The notes below the pieces were generated by a model. It ran no database searches and had not been told where the DNA came from. It was given only the letters and a program-made list of their open reading frames with translations. From assembly GCA_902496775.1 (NCBI GenBank), contig CABVCF010000079.1, forward strand, positions 1 to 9,744: a stretch of DNA of 9,744 nt, given 5' to 3'. This document shows, piece after piece, positions 1-5,794 of this stretch; position 1 is the stretch's first letter; the number at the start of each line of letters is the position of its first letter. The position numbers were made by a program, and so were the translations under genes. The DNA is from an uncultured Collinsella sp. Its GTDB lineage: Bacteria > Actinomycetota > Coriobacteriia > Coriobacteriales > Coriobacteriaceae.

Positions 1-1
1 C

Positions 2-676
2 AGCAACTGCCTCACGCAGTTCGAGGTCGAGGACGTCACCGATATGGCCCGCGCCGCTGTGCGCTATGTGGCCACGCGACCCATGCGCTTTGGCAAGTCG
101 CTCATCGCCGACGTGCTCCACGGCGGCAACACCGAGCGCATTCGCCAGATGCATCTGGACGAGGACCGCGGCTACGGTGAGCTGTCGAGCGAATCGGTCG
201 GGCGCATCAAGGACATCATCGGCCAGCTGTGCGGCCGCGGTTATCTGGCTACCTCGCAGGGGCAGTACCCGGTCGTGGGGCTGGGTCCGCGTGCCGTCGA
301 GGTCGAGGATGAGGCGTTTGCCTTTACCGTTAAGCGTCGCGCGTCCAAGCGCAAGGCCTCGGCCCGCGCCCGCCGCGCCGTCGATCTGCTGCGCGAGGAG
401 GCCGAGCTAGATCAGCGCCCGCGCGTGGGTGACGATGCCGAGCTGTTCGAGCGCCTGCGTGCCCTGCGCAAGGAGATTTCGACCGAGCTGGAGATGGCGC
501 CGTACATGGTCTTCTCCGACAAGGCTCTGCGCGGTCTGTGCCGCCTACGCCCGCAGACGCGCGACGAGCTTATCCAGGTTAACGGTATTGGCGAGAAAAA
601 GGCCGACGCCTTTGGCGAGCAGTTTATGGCGGCGATTGAAGAGTTTGAGTCCGAGCATGCACGGAATGGAGCATAA
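2..676 (+). CDS. recQ: ATP-dependent DNA helicase RecQ, C-terminal part (5' end outside window)
   Basis: RecQ is a 3'-5' DNA helicase of recombinational repair and stalled-fork processing in the cytoplasm. Only the last 224 residues are present; the frame is open to the window edge, so the Met at 44 is internal. The first visible residues, SNC, fit the last cysteine of the RecQ zinc-binding cluster. A winged-helix RQC domain follows (visible residues about 20-100, with RFGKSLIADVLHG and an NTERIRQ stretch close to E. coli RecQ), then a basic linker (about 108-125). An HRDC domain fills about 143-218, with ELFERLRALRKEI, MVFSDKALR and the NGIGEKKADAFG hairpin. The helicase motifs lie upstream and cannot be checked. 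The stop is TAA, two bases before the GntR start, so the two genes are probably co-transcribed and perhaps translationally coupled. Confidence 0.93.
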   Translation, partial: SNCLTQFEVEDVTDMARAAVRYVATRPMRFGKSLIADVLHGGNTERIRQMHLDEDRGYGELSSESVGRIKDIIGQLCGRGYLATSQGQYPVVGLGPRAVEVEDEAFAFTVKRRASKRKASARARRAVDLLREEAELDQRPRVGDDAELFERLRALRKEISTELEMAPYMVFSDKALRGLCRLRPQTRDELIQVNGIGEKKADAFGEQFMAAIEEFESEHARNGA

Positions 677-678
677 CG

Positions 679-1434
679 ATGACATCCGACGATAAAACCG
701 AGCGTGCTGAGGTGTCCGCCGTGCCGCTGTACCAGCAGGTTATGGACGACCTAAAGGGCGAGATCGCGCGTGGCGTGTACGCATCCGGCTCGCGCATTCC
801 TTCCGAGATGGAGCTCGCGAAGTCTTACGGCGTGGGGCGCGTCACCGTGCGCCGCGCTATCGAGGAACTATCGCGCGCGGGGTATCTCAGCCGCCAGCAG
901 GGGAGGGGCACGTTTGTGTGTGCGCCTAAGCTCAAGCGCAAGATTGTCCAGAAGGGTGACGTCCAGAGCTTTTCCGAAGGTTGCGCTGCCAACGACATGG
1001 TGGCCGGAGCGCGCTTGGTGTCGCGCACGGTGGTTGCGGCGACGCGCGAGGACGCGGCGTTTTTTGGCGTGGAACCCGGCTGCGAGCTCATCGTTGTCGA
1101 GCGCGTGCGCACGGCAGATGGCGTGCCCGTCATGCTCGAGAACAACGCCTTTGTACTGGCCGACCATCCCTATCTGCAGACGCTTGCCGACAAGGACCTC
1201 ACGGACAATTCCGTCTTTGCGCTTGTTACCGAGCATTCGGGCCGCGCGCCGCTCAAGTCCGACCCCTGTACGGTGGAGATTGCGCTTGCCGATGCTCAGG
1301 CGGCCCCGCTGCTGGAGGTGCCGGTCGGCGAGCCGCTCTTCTATATGGAGGCCTACTTTACCGATGCTGGCGGGCGCCCTCTACTGCTCGGCCGCCAAAA
1401 GATCGTGGGCTCGCGCTACGTCTTCGACATCTAA
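679..1434 (+). CDS. GntR family (HutC subfamily) transcriptional regulator with UTRA domain
   Basis: A 251-residue regulator of the usual HutC-subfamily length. The N-terminal winged helix-turn-helix covers about residues 15-80: PLYQQVMDDLKGEI, then PSEMELA at 41-47, the recognition helix VTVRRAIEEL at 55-64 and the wing GYLSRQQGRGTF at 68-79. A UTRA effector domain covers about 95-250, with the typical ERVRTADGVPVMLE strand and a C-terminal LLLGRQKIVGSRYVFDI. UTRA domains usually bind sugar phosphates or related metabolites and release the repressor from DNA. The start at 679 follows the recQ stop by two bases; a short GGAG lies about 7 bases upstream, inside recQ. The next gene encodes a SIS-domain sugar-phosphate enzyme with repeated motifs at its promoter, so this protein is probably its regulator, as FrlR-type regulators are for fructoselysine genes. 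The effector is unknown. Confidence 0.93.
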   Translation: MTSDDKTERAEVSAVPLYQQVMDDLKGEIARGVYASGSRIPSEMELAKSYGVGRVTVRRAIEELSRAGYLSRQQGRGTFVCAPKLKRKIVQKGDVQSFSEGCAANDMVAGARLVSRTVVAATREDAAFFGVEPGCELIVVERVRTADGVPVMLENNAFVLADHPYLQTLADKDLTDNSVFALVTEHSGRAPLKSDPCTVEIALADAQAAPLLEVPVGEPLFYMEAYFTDAGGRPLLLGRQKIVGSRYVFDI

Positions 1435-1443
1435 CGTCCATAG

Positions 1444-1525
1444 ATAGAACAACATGGAATAAATTTGCCGAGATGACTTCACGGGCTTTGTTACACGTGT
1501 TATAAATAGGACAACATAGAACGAC
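1444..1525 (+). promoter_or_regulatory. Candidate dual operator for the GntR regulator
   Basis: A 16-bp motif occurs twice: ATAGAACAACATGGAA at 1444-1459 and ATAGGACAACATAGAA at 1506-1521 (14/16 identical, starts 62 bp apart, about six helical turns). Each copy reads as two direct half-sites 10 bp apart, clearest as ATAGGACAAC (1506-1515) and ATAGAACGAC (1516-1525). The downstream copy begins on the last base of the proposed -10 box and covers the expected start of transcription; the upstream copy lies about 60 bp before it. The layout suits repression by a dimer bound at both sites. That the neighbouring GntR protein binds here is inference; direct half-sites are unusual for this family. Confidence 0.5.
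1478..1506 (+). promoter_or_regulatory. Sigma-70-type promoter of the SIS-domain gene
   Basis: TTCACG at 1478-1483 (4/6 to the -35 consensus) and TATAAA at 1501-1506 (5/6 to the -10) are separated by exactly 17 bp. Transcription would begin near 1513, about 65 bp before the start codon. The spacer holds the perfect palindrome ACACGTGT at 1493-1500. The two copies of the candidate operator motif flank this promoter. Confidence 0.55.
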
Positions 1526-1578
1526 AGCAGGTACGAGCCGCCGTCGCTCAAAGCCGCCCCACAAGGAGGAACATCAGG

Positions 1579-2547
1579 ATGAACGCACATGATCTGATTC
1601 AGGAAATCATCGAGCGCAAGGGTAAGATTGAGAATGTCTTTTGGATTGCTTGTGGCGGTTCGATGATTGACCTGATGCCGGCCAACGAGCTGCTCAAGCG
1701 CGAGGCCACCACGTTTACCTCGACGGCCTACACGGCACGCGAGTTTTGCCTGATGGCCCCCAAGAGCCTTGGCGAGAAGTCGCTCGTTATTGCCTGCAGC
1801 CACAGCGGCAACACGCAAGAGGTCGTCGACGGCTGCGAGATGGCGCTGGCGGCCGGTGCCGAGGTCGTTGCCCTCACCGACTGCGAGGGCTCCAAGATCG
1901 ACAACGGCAAGTGGACCACCTGGGTCTACCCCTGGGGCGAGGGCGTGCCGCAGGCCGAGGTGCCTCAGGGCATCGGCGCTCTGATCGCCGCCGAGCTGCT
2001 CGACCAGCAGGAAGGCTACGAGGCACTCGCCGACATGTACGAGGGCCTAAAGCAGATGGATGCGCTGCTGCCCGCCGCCCGCGAGAAGGTCAACGCCGAG
2101 CTGGGCGCCCGTTTTGCCGAGCTCTGCCAGCAGCACAAGTTCTTCTACATCCTGGGCTCCGGCCCCAACTTTAGCCAGACCTACGCCATGGCGATTTGCT
2201 CGCTTATGGAGATGCAGTGGCAGCACTGCTGCTACATCCACTCCGGCGAGTATTTTCACGGCCCGTTCGAGGCTACCGAGCCCGGCGTGTTCTACTTTGT
2301 GCAGCTTGGCGCGGGCGAGTGCCGCCCCATGGAGGAGCGCGCTCTTGCGTTCCTCAACACGCACACCGATACGGTTATGGTGCTCGACGCGCTCGAGTAC
2401 GGCGTGGGCGAGGTGCCTGCCAGCGTTCGTTCGTTCCTGGAGCCGATCTTCTTCTACAACATGAGCTGCGAGCTGCGCGCCGCGCGCGGCAAGGTCTTCG
2501 ACCACAGCCCCGAGGTTCGTCGCTACATGGGCATCGAGCAGTACTAG
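1579..2547 (+). CDS. SIS-domain sugar-phosphate enzyme, fructoselysine-6-phosphate deglycase (FrlB)-like
   Basis: A 322-residue double-SIS protein. The first SIS domain (about residues 18-150) has the phosphosugar loop SHSGNTQE at 74-81; the second (about 180-310) has HSGEYFHGPFE, where Glu224 sits at the place of the catalytic glutamate of SIS isomerases and deglycases. The C-terminus DHSPEVRRYMGIEQY closely resembles the end of E. coli FrlB, which splits fructoselysine 6-phosphate into glucose 6-phosphate and lysine. The start is secure: AGGAGG at 1564-1569, 9 bases before ATG. The gene has its own promoter, with a GntR/UTRA gene immediately upstream. No Amadori-product kinase, permease or PTS gene lies next to it, so the true substrate (fructoselysine, glucoselysine, fructose-asparagine or another N-linked sugar phosphate) cannot be read from context. 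An amino-sugar isomerase role is an alternative. Confidence 0.85.
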   Translation: MNAHDLIQEIIERKGKIENVFWIACGGSMIDLMPANELLKREATTFTSTAYTAREFCLMAPKSLGEKSLVIACSHSGNTQEVVDGCEMALAAGAEVVALTDCEGSKIDNGKWTTWVYPWGEGVPQAEVPQGIGALIAAELLDQQEGYEALADMYEGLKQMDALLPAAREKVNAELGARFAELCQQHKFFYILGSGPNFSQTYAMAICSLMEMQWQHCCYIHSGEYFHGPFEATEPGVFYFVQLGAGECRPMEERALAFLNTHTDTVMVLDALEYGVGEVPASVRSFLEPIFFYNMSCELRAARGKVFDHSPEVRRYMGIEQY

Positions 2548-2596
2548 GTAACGGGGAAAGCATTCACCTTCGATTCGCAAGCGTGTCGTGTGAGTC

Positions 2597-2638
2597 AAAA
2601 AAGCGGGCCGCGCCGGGGATTTCCGGCGCGGCCCGCTT
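2597..2638 (-). terminator. Intrinsic terminator of the dehydrogenase gene, possibly shared by the convergent SIS gene
   Basis: A perfect 16-bp inverted repeat (arms 2601-2616 and 2623-2638, loop GGATTT), GC-rich throughout. On the minus strand the stem runs into six T residues (AAAAAA at 2597-2602 on the plus strand; the last two are part of the stem), as expected for the dehydrogenase that ends at 2678. On the plus strand only TTGG follows, so it is a less orthodox terminator for the SIS gene, although the strong stem may still stop transcripts from both sides. Confidence 0.9.
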
Positions 2639-2677
2639 GGTATCGCGCATAATTGGTAAGGTTGCGGAGCCAGCGGC

Positions 2678-3655
2678 TTACTTGGCGTCGTAGGCCTCGG
2701 CATCCCACCAGTCGAGTTGGGCGATGTTGTCGCGGATGTGCTGGCAGCTCTTGTGGAAGCCTTCGAGCTCGTGCTCGGAAAGGTCGAGTGTGTAGACCTC
2801 CTCGACGCCCTCGGCACCGATCACGCACGGCAGGGAGGTGAAGATGCCCTCCTCGCCATACTGGCCGGTCATGAGCGTGGAGGCGGAAAGCACGGCGTGC
2901 TCGTTGTGCAACACAGCGGCGCAGACGCGCGCGGCGGAGTTGGCGACGGCGTACTCGGTGCACTGCTTGCCCTGGTAGGTCACATAGCCGCCCTTGCGTG
3001 CGAGCTCCTCGACCTCCATGTGGTCGAAGGCATACTTGTCGGGGTTCTCGGCCTGAAGTTCGTTAAGGCTCTTGCCGGCGATGGTTGCGGCCTTAAAGGC
3101 TGCCAGCTGGCTAAAGCCATGCTCGCCGATCATGTAGGCGTCGATGGACTTGGGGCTCACGCCGACCTTCTTGGAGATCTCGGTGCGCAGGCGGGCAGAG
3201 TCCAGGCCGCAGCCCGAGCCGATAATCTTCTTGGGATCGTAGCCGGTCAGATGCCACAGCTCGGTGCACACGACGTCGCAGGGGTTGGAGATGCTCACGA
3301 AGATGCCGTCAAAGCCGGCGTCGACGATGCGCTTGGCAAAGGTGCGGGCGGCGTCGGTGGTAAAGAACAGCTCGCCGTCGCGGTTGCCGGCGGCCAGCGC
3401 GACCTTGCCGGCAGCGTTGACGATGACGTCGCAGCAGGCCAGCTCCTCGTAGTGGTCGTAGCAGTTGACGATCTTGGTGTTGTACGGGACAAACGAAAGG
3501 GAGTCGCGCAGGTCCTGGACCTCGGACGTCACCTTGGCCTCGTTGATATCGCACAGGTACAGCTCATCGGCAATGCCCTGCATGAGCAGGCTGTTGGCGA
3601 CATGTGCTCCTACGTGGCCCTGGCCGACCACACCGATCTTACGCGTCTGGTACAT
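2678..3655 (-). CDS. L-lactate/L-2-hydroxyisocaproate dehydrogenase family protein (NAD-dependent L-2-hydroxyacid dehydrogenase)
   Basis: A 325-residue member of the lactate/malate dehydrogenase family that should interconvert 2-oxo acids and L-2-hydroxy acids with NAD(H). Visible features are the Rossmann loop GQGHVG at 11-16 and Asp36, which favours NAD over NADP. Arg92 lies in GNRDGELFF, the likely equivalent of LDH Arg109. Asp152 and Arg155 lie in GLDSARLR, and the catalytic His179 in GEHG. The stretch EELARKGGYVTYQGK and what follows resemble Lactobacillus L-2-hydroxyisocaproate dehydrogenase more than classical LDH, so branched-chain or bulky 2-oxo acids are plausible substrates. The start at 3655 is chosen because GAAAGGA (minus strand, 3663-3669) lies 7 bases upstream; an in-frame ATG at 3694 would add 13 residues unlike the family and overlaps a likely -10 box. 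It is divergent from metA. Confidence 0.85.
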   Translation of the reverse strand: MYQTRKIGVVGQGHVGAHVANSLLMQGIADELYLCDINEAKVTSEVQDLRDSLSFVPYNTKIVNCYDHYEELACCDVIVNAAGKVALAAGNRDGELFFTTDAARTFAKRIVDAGFDGIFVSISNPCDVVCTELWHLTGYDPKKIIGSGCGLDSARLRTEISKKVGVSPKSIDAYMIGEHGFSQLAAFKAATIAGKSLNELQAENPDKYAFDHMEVEELARKGGYVTYQGKQCTEYAVANSAARVCAAVLHNEHAVLSASTLMTGQYGEEGIFTSLPCVIGAEGVEEVYTLDLSEHELEGFHKSCQHIRDNIAQLDWWDAEAYDAK

Positions 3656-3692
3656 ATATGTATCCTTTCGGCCGAGTTTTTCGCGTCGAACC

Positions 3693-3698
3693 ATTGTA
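3693..3698 (-). promoter_or_regulatory. Possible -10 box of the dehydrogenase gene
   Basis: On the minus strand TACAAT (5/6 to consensus) lies 38 bp upstream of the start codon at 3655. No good -35 hexamer is seen at the normal distance, so the promoter may need an activator or may be misplaced. If right, it rules out translation from the upstream ATG at 3694. Confidence 0.35.
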
Positions 3699-3732
3699 GC
3701 GTCCTGCTACTACTTTGCTAGGCTAAAGCGCC

Positions 3733-3763
3733 GTAGATTTTTGGGACATGCCTTAATCTCTAC
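3733..3763 (+). repeat. REP-like hairpin, degenerate copy with GGGACA loop
   Basis: GTAGATTTT (3733-3741) faces AATCTCTAC (3755-3763) with 7 of 9 positions paired around a 13-nt loop, TGGGACATGCCTT. Its first 21 bases (3733-3753) are identical to the reverse complement of 5770-5790, where the same element forms a perfect hairpin behind the peptidase gene. Here it lies between two divergent genes, where a terminator is not expected, so it looks like a dispersed element rather than a gene's own signal. Two mismatches weaken the stem. Confidence 0.65.
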
Positions 3764-3790
3764 TTTTGGAGTGATTTGGGCTGCTGACGG

Positions 3791-3805
3791 CATCGCTGGG
3801 CGATG
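3791..3805. promoter_or_regulatory. Short palindrome upstream of metA
   Basis: CATCGC-TGG-GCGATG is a perfect 6-bp inverted repeat with a 3-base centre, about 60 bases before the metA start. It could be an operator or a small leader hairpin. No clear promoter hexamers, SAM riboswitch or T-box were recognised in 3764-3866, so its role is open. Confidence 0.3.
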
Positions 3806-3866
3806 TGCTCGCGCGGATGGAGCCGGTCGTTGTACCATAGTTGCAACTGACTCGTAAGGAGCATCC

Positions 3867-4793
3867 ATGCCCATTCGCATCCCCGACGCCCTCCCTGCCG
3901 CCGCGCAGCTCGAGAGCGAGAACATCTTTGTCATGACCGAGTACCGCGCGCTGCACCAGGACATTCGTCCGCTGCGCGTGCTCATCCTCAACCTCATGCC
4001 CACCAAGATCGCCACCGAGACGCAGATCATGCGCAAGCTCTCCAACACGCCGCTGCAGGTGGAGGTGGATCTGCTGCGTACCAAAACGCACGAGGCCACG
4101 CACGTGAGCGCCGGCCACCTGGAGACGTTCTACCGCACGTTCGACGACATCCGCGACATCCACTACGACGGCCTGATCATCACGGGCGCGCCGGTGGAGC
4201 AGATGCCGTTCGAAGAGGTCGACTACTGGCCCGAGCTCTGCCAGATCATGGATTGGTCCACCACGCACGTGCACTCTACGCTGCACATTTGTTGGGGCGC
4301 GCAGGCGGGGCTCTACCATCATTACGGTATCCAGAAGTACGACCTGCCGGCAAAGGCGAGTGGGGTGTTCGAGCATTATCTGGTGAAGCCGCAAAGCCCG
4401 CTGGTCCGCGGCTTTGACGACCGTTTCTATGCCGTGCATTCGCGCAACACCGATGTGCGCCGCGAGGACGTAGAGGCCGAGCCGCAGCTTGAGGTCGTGG
4501 CCGTGTCCGACGAGGTGGGCCTGTACATCGTCAAGTCGACCGACAGCCGTCGCTTCTTTGTCTTTGGCCATCCCGAGTACGATACCGACACGTTGCGCCT
4601 GGAGTACGAGCGCGACGTGAAGCGCGGGCTCAACCCCCAGGTTCCGGCGCATTACTTCCCGAATGACGACCCCACGGCCGAGCCGCGCAACGTCTGGCGC
4701 AGCCAGGCTCAGTTGCTCTACACCAACTGGCTCAACTACTACGTCTACCAGACCACGCCCTACGACCTGGCCCGCGCCGGCGAGGAGCACTAG
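3867..4793 (+). CDS. metA: Homoserine O-acyltransferase MetA, predicted acetyl-CoA-specific
   Basis: A 308-residue MetA-family enzyme that activates homoserine at the first committed step of methionine synthesis in the cytoplasm. The protein aligns with E. coli MetA without gaps up to the active site: Lys47, the nucleophile Cys142 (HICWGAQAG), and His235/Glu237 in GHPEYD are all present, and the ending LLYTNWLNYYVYQTTPYDL is typical. Residue 111 is Glu (ITGAPVEQMPF). Published work on the Bacillus cereus protein showed that Glu111 specifies acetyl-CoA while Gly111, as in E. coli, specifies succinyl-CoA, so the product here should be O-acetylhomoserine. The start is supported by AAGGAG at 3856-3861. 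It stands alone between divergent and convergent neighbours; no other met gene is in the window. Confidence 0.95.
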   Translation: MPIRIPDALPAAAQLESENIFVMTEYRALHQDIRPLRVLILNLMPTKIATETQIMRKLSNTPLQVEVDLLRTKTHEATHVSAGHLETFYRTFDDIRDIHYDGLIITGAPVEQMPFEEVDYWPELCQIMDWSTTHVHSTLHICWGAQAGLYHHYGIQKYDLPAKASGVFEHYLVKPQSPLVRGFDDRFYAVHSRNTDVRREDVEAEPQLEVVAVSDEVGLYIVKSTDSRRFFVFGHPEYDTDTLRLEYERDVKRGLNPQVPAHYFPNDDPTAEPRNVWRSQAQLLYTNWLNYYVYQTTPYDLARAGEEH

Positions 4794-4835
4794 GCTGCGA
4801 TGGTACTGCTGTAGCCGTGGCTGATATGGCGGCGA

Positions 4836-5432
4836 TTAGGCGCTGATGATGTGGGGTAGCGGCAGGTCGTGGGCGTCGGTGGGAACGCGGTCGACACGCT
4901 GTTCGTCAAAGGCGATGCCGATGATTTGGCATGCGGGCGAGAGCATGGGCAGATAGCGGTCATAGCAACCGCCGCCGTAGCCCAGGCGCGCGCCGGTTTG
5001 GTCGAAGGCCACGAGCGGCACGACGATCATGTCGAGAGCTTCGGCAGGCACGATAGGGAAGTGGCTGCTGTCGATGTCCGTGGCCGCGAAGGCCCGCGTG
5101 GGGTGGGCGATAAACGGAGCCGCGGACGCATCGTCGACAGCAACTGCCCGCATGCATATGCGCTGGCCACAAGCTGTGGCTTCGGCTGCCGAGAGCATGC
5201 ACGGATAGGCCACGCGCCAGTCGCGTTTGGCGGCCGCCGCGGCAAACGCGGCAGGATTGACTTCGGAACCCATCGCGGCATAGACGGCAACGGTGTGCGG
5301 TGCCGCGGGATCCGAGCGACCCAGTCGCTCAACAAGCCGCGCACAGATAACGGCAGACTTCGCCGCCCGCACATCCAAATCAATCGCATCGCGCCGGGCA
5401 ATCACCGCTCGCCGCAATTTAGCCTTGTCCAT
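4836..5432 (-). CDS. 5-formyltetrahydrofolate cyclo-ligase
   Basis: A 198-residue member of the 5-FCL/MTHFS family (YgfA/YqgN type). It uses ATP to convert 5-formyltetrahydrofolate into 5,10-methenyltetrahydrofolate, returning this inhibitory folate to the one-carbon pool. The N-terminus has the basic MDKAKLRRAVIARRDAI helix, VAVYAAMGSEVN at about 48-59 matches the family's first nucleotide-binding region, and the signature LGYGGGCYDRYL is at 150-161. The start at 5432 follows an excellent AGGAGG (minus strand, 5438-5443) 5 bases upstream. A more upstream in-frame ATG at 5459 lies inside a hairpin arm and adds nine non-family residues. The gene converges on metA with only 42 bp between the stop codons and no obvious terminator there. 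Confidence 0.9.
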   Translation of the reverse strand: MDKAKLRRAVIARRDAIDLDVRAAKSAVICARLVERLGRSDPAAPHTVAVYAAMGSEVNPAAFAAAAAKRDWRVAYPCMLSAAEATACGQRICMRAVAVDDASAAPFIAHPTRAFAATDIDSSHFPIVPAEALDMIVVPLVAFDQTGARLGYGGGCYDRYLPMLSPACQIIGIAFDEQRVDRVPTDAHDLPLPHIISA

Positions 5433-5448
5433 CCCAACCTCCTCTAGC

Positions 5449-5487
5449 AAACCTGCCAAAAAGGGACAGGTTTATTTTGGCAGGTTT
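5449..5487 (+). repeat. REP-like hairpin, 13-bp stem and 13-nt loop with GGGACA
   Basis: Perfect 13-bp arms AAACCTGCCAAAA (5449-5461) and TTTTGGCAGGTTT (5475-5487) enclose AGGGACAGGTTTA. Part of the loop (CAGGTTT) repeats the 3' arm and could pair with the 5' arm instead, giving a smaller alternative hairpin. It ends 5 bases from the Shine-Dalgarno of the cyclo-ligase gene, on whose strand it would form a leader hairpin. Confidence 0.75.
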
Positions 5488-5510
5488 TATCTGGGTAAAC
5501 AGCAAAAACA

Positions 5511-5541
5511 ACCACGAAGGGGACACATGCACCTTCGTGGT
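5511..5541 (+). repeat. REP-like hairpin, 10-bp stem with GGGACA at the stem-loop junction
   Basis: Perfect arms ACCACGAAGG (5511-5520) and CCTTCGTGGT (5532-5541) enclose GGACACATGCA. GGGACA reads across the junction at 5520-5525, and GGGACACATGCACC resembles the GGGACATGCC loop of the hairpins at 3733 and 5756 with a two-base insertion. No T-run follows on either strand, so it is not an intrinsic terminator. Confidence 0.65.
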
Positions 5542-5564
5542 GGTCTGTGCTGTGATGGGCGTCT

Positions 5565-5722
5565 GCGGCGGTTTGTCTCGATCTGTAACAGTAACTCGGC
5601 AAAATTGGACTTAGATGTTACAGATTGAGACAAAGAGCTGGTGCCGTTCGGGAACGTCTCGATCTGTAACATCTGGAGCCGATATTGCCGTCTAGATGTT
5701 ACAGATCGAGACAAACCGCCGC
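5565..5722. repeat. Two head-to-head copies of a ~67-bp hairpin element (four alternating arms)
   Basis: A 19-bp unit, TTTGTCTCGATCTGTAACA or its complement, occurs four times in alternating orientation: A 5572-5590 (+), B 5616-5634 (-, one mismatch), C within 5656-5674 (+, shifted to include ATCT) and D 5697-5715 (-). A pairs with B and C with D as local hairpins. A and D also match perfectly over 26 bp (5565-5590 and 5697-5722, including GCGGCGG at the outer edge), and B can pair with C. A-B and the reverse complement of C-D have equal 22-nt centres sharing CGGCAA-AT-GG, so they are two inverted copies of one element. Confidence 0.85.
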
Positions 5723-5753
5723 GGTGGGCTGCGCCGCCTCGCCCAAGCCGCAG

Positions 5754-5794
5754 AAAAAGGTAGATTTTCAGGCATGTCCCAAAAATCTACCTTT
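5754..5794 (-). terminator. Terminator of the peptidase gene built from a GGGACA-loop hairpin
   Basis: Perfect 13-bp arms at 5756-5768 and 5782-5794 with a 13-nt loop. On the minus strand the loop reads TGGGACATGCCTG and the stem ends in CCTTTTT, a fair U-tract, starting 7 bases after the peptidase stop codon. The A-rich opposite side makes it partly bidirectional. Its loop and one arm are shared exactly with 3733-3753 in inverse orientation, so the terminator appears to be, or to derive from, a dispersed palindromic element. Confidence 0.75.

Noticed and set aside
2717..3721. A 334-codon open frame on the plus strand opposite the dehydrogenase gene
   Set aside because: It is the complement of a gene with clear catalytic motifs. 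GC-rich third positions keep the antisense frame open, and its Gly/Ala/Val/Leu-rich product matches no family.
3764..3866. SAM riboswitch or T-box leader upstream of metA
   Set aside because: Only about 100 bases are available, and none of the conserved S-box or T-box sequences could be recognised; only a short palindrome is seen.
3753..4790. A 345-codon open frame on the minus strand opposite metA
   Set aside because: Shadow of metA, whose active-site residues are all in place on the plus strand. There is no ribosome-binding site or recognisable domain.
5487..5714. A 75-codon minus-strand frame with a repeated LQIET peptide
   Set aside because: The repetition comes from the inverted-repeat DNA itself; there is no start signal and no protein-like character.
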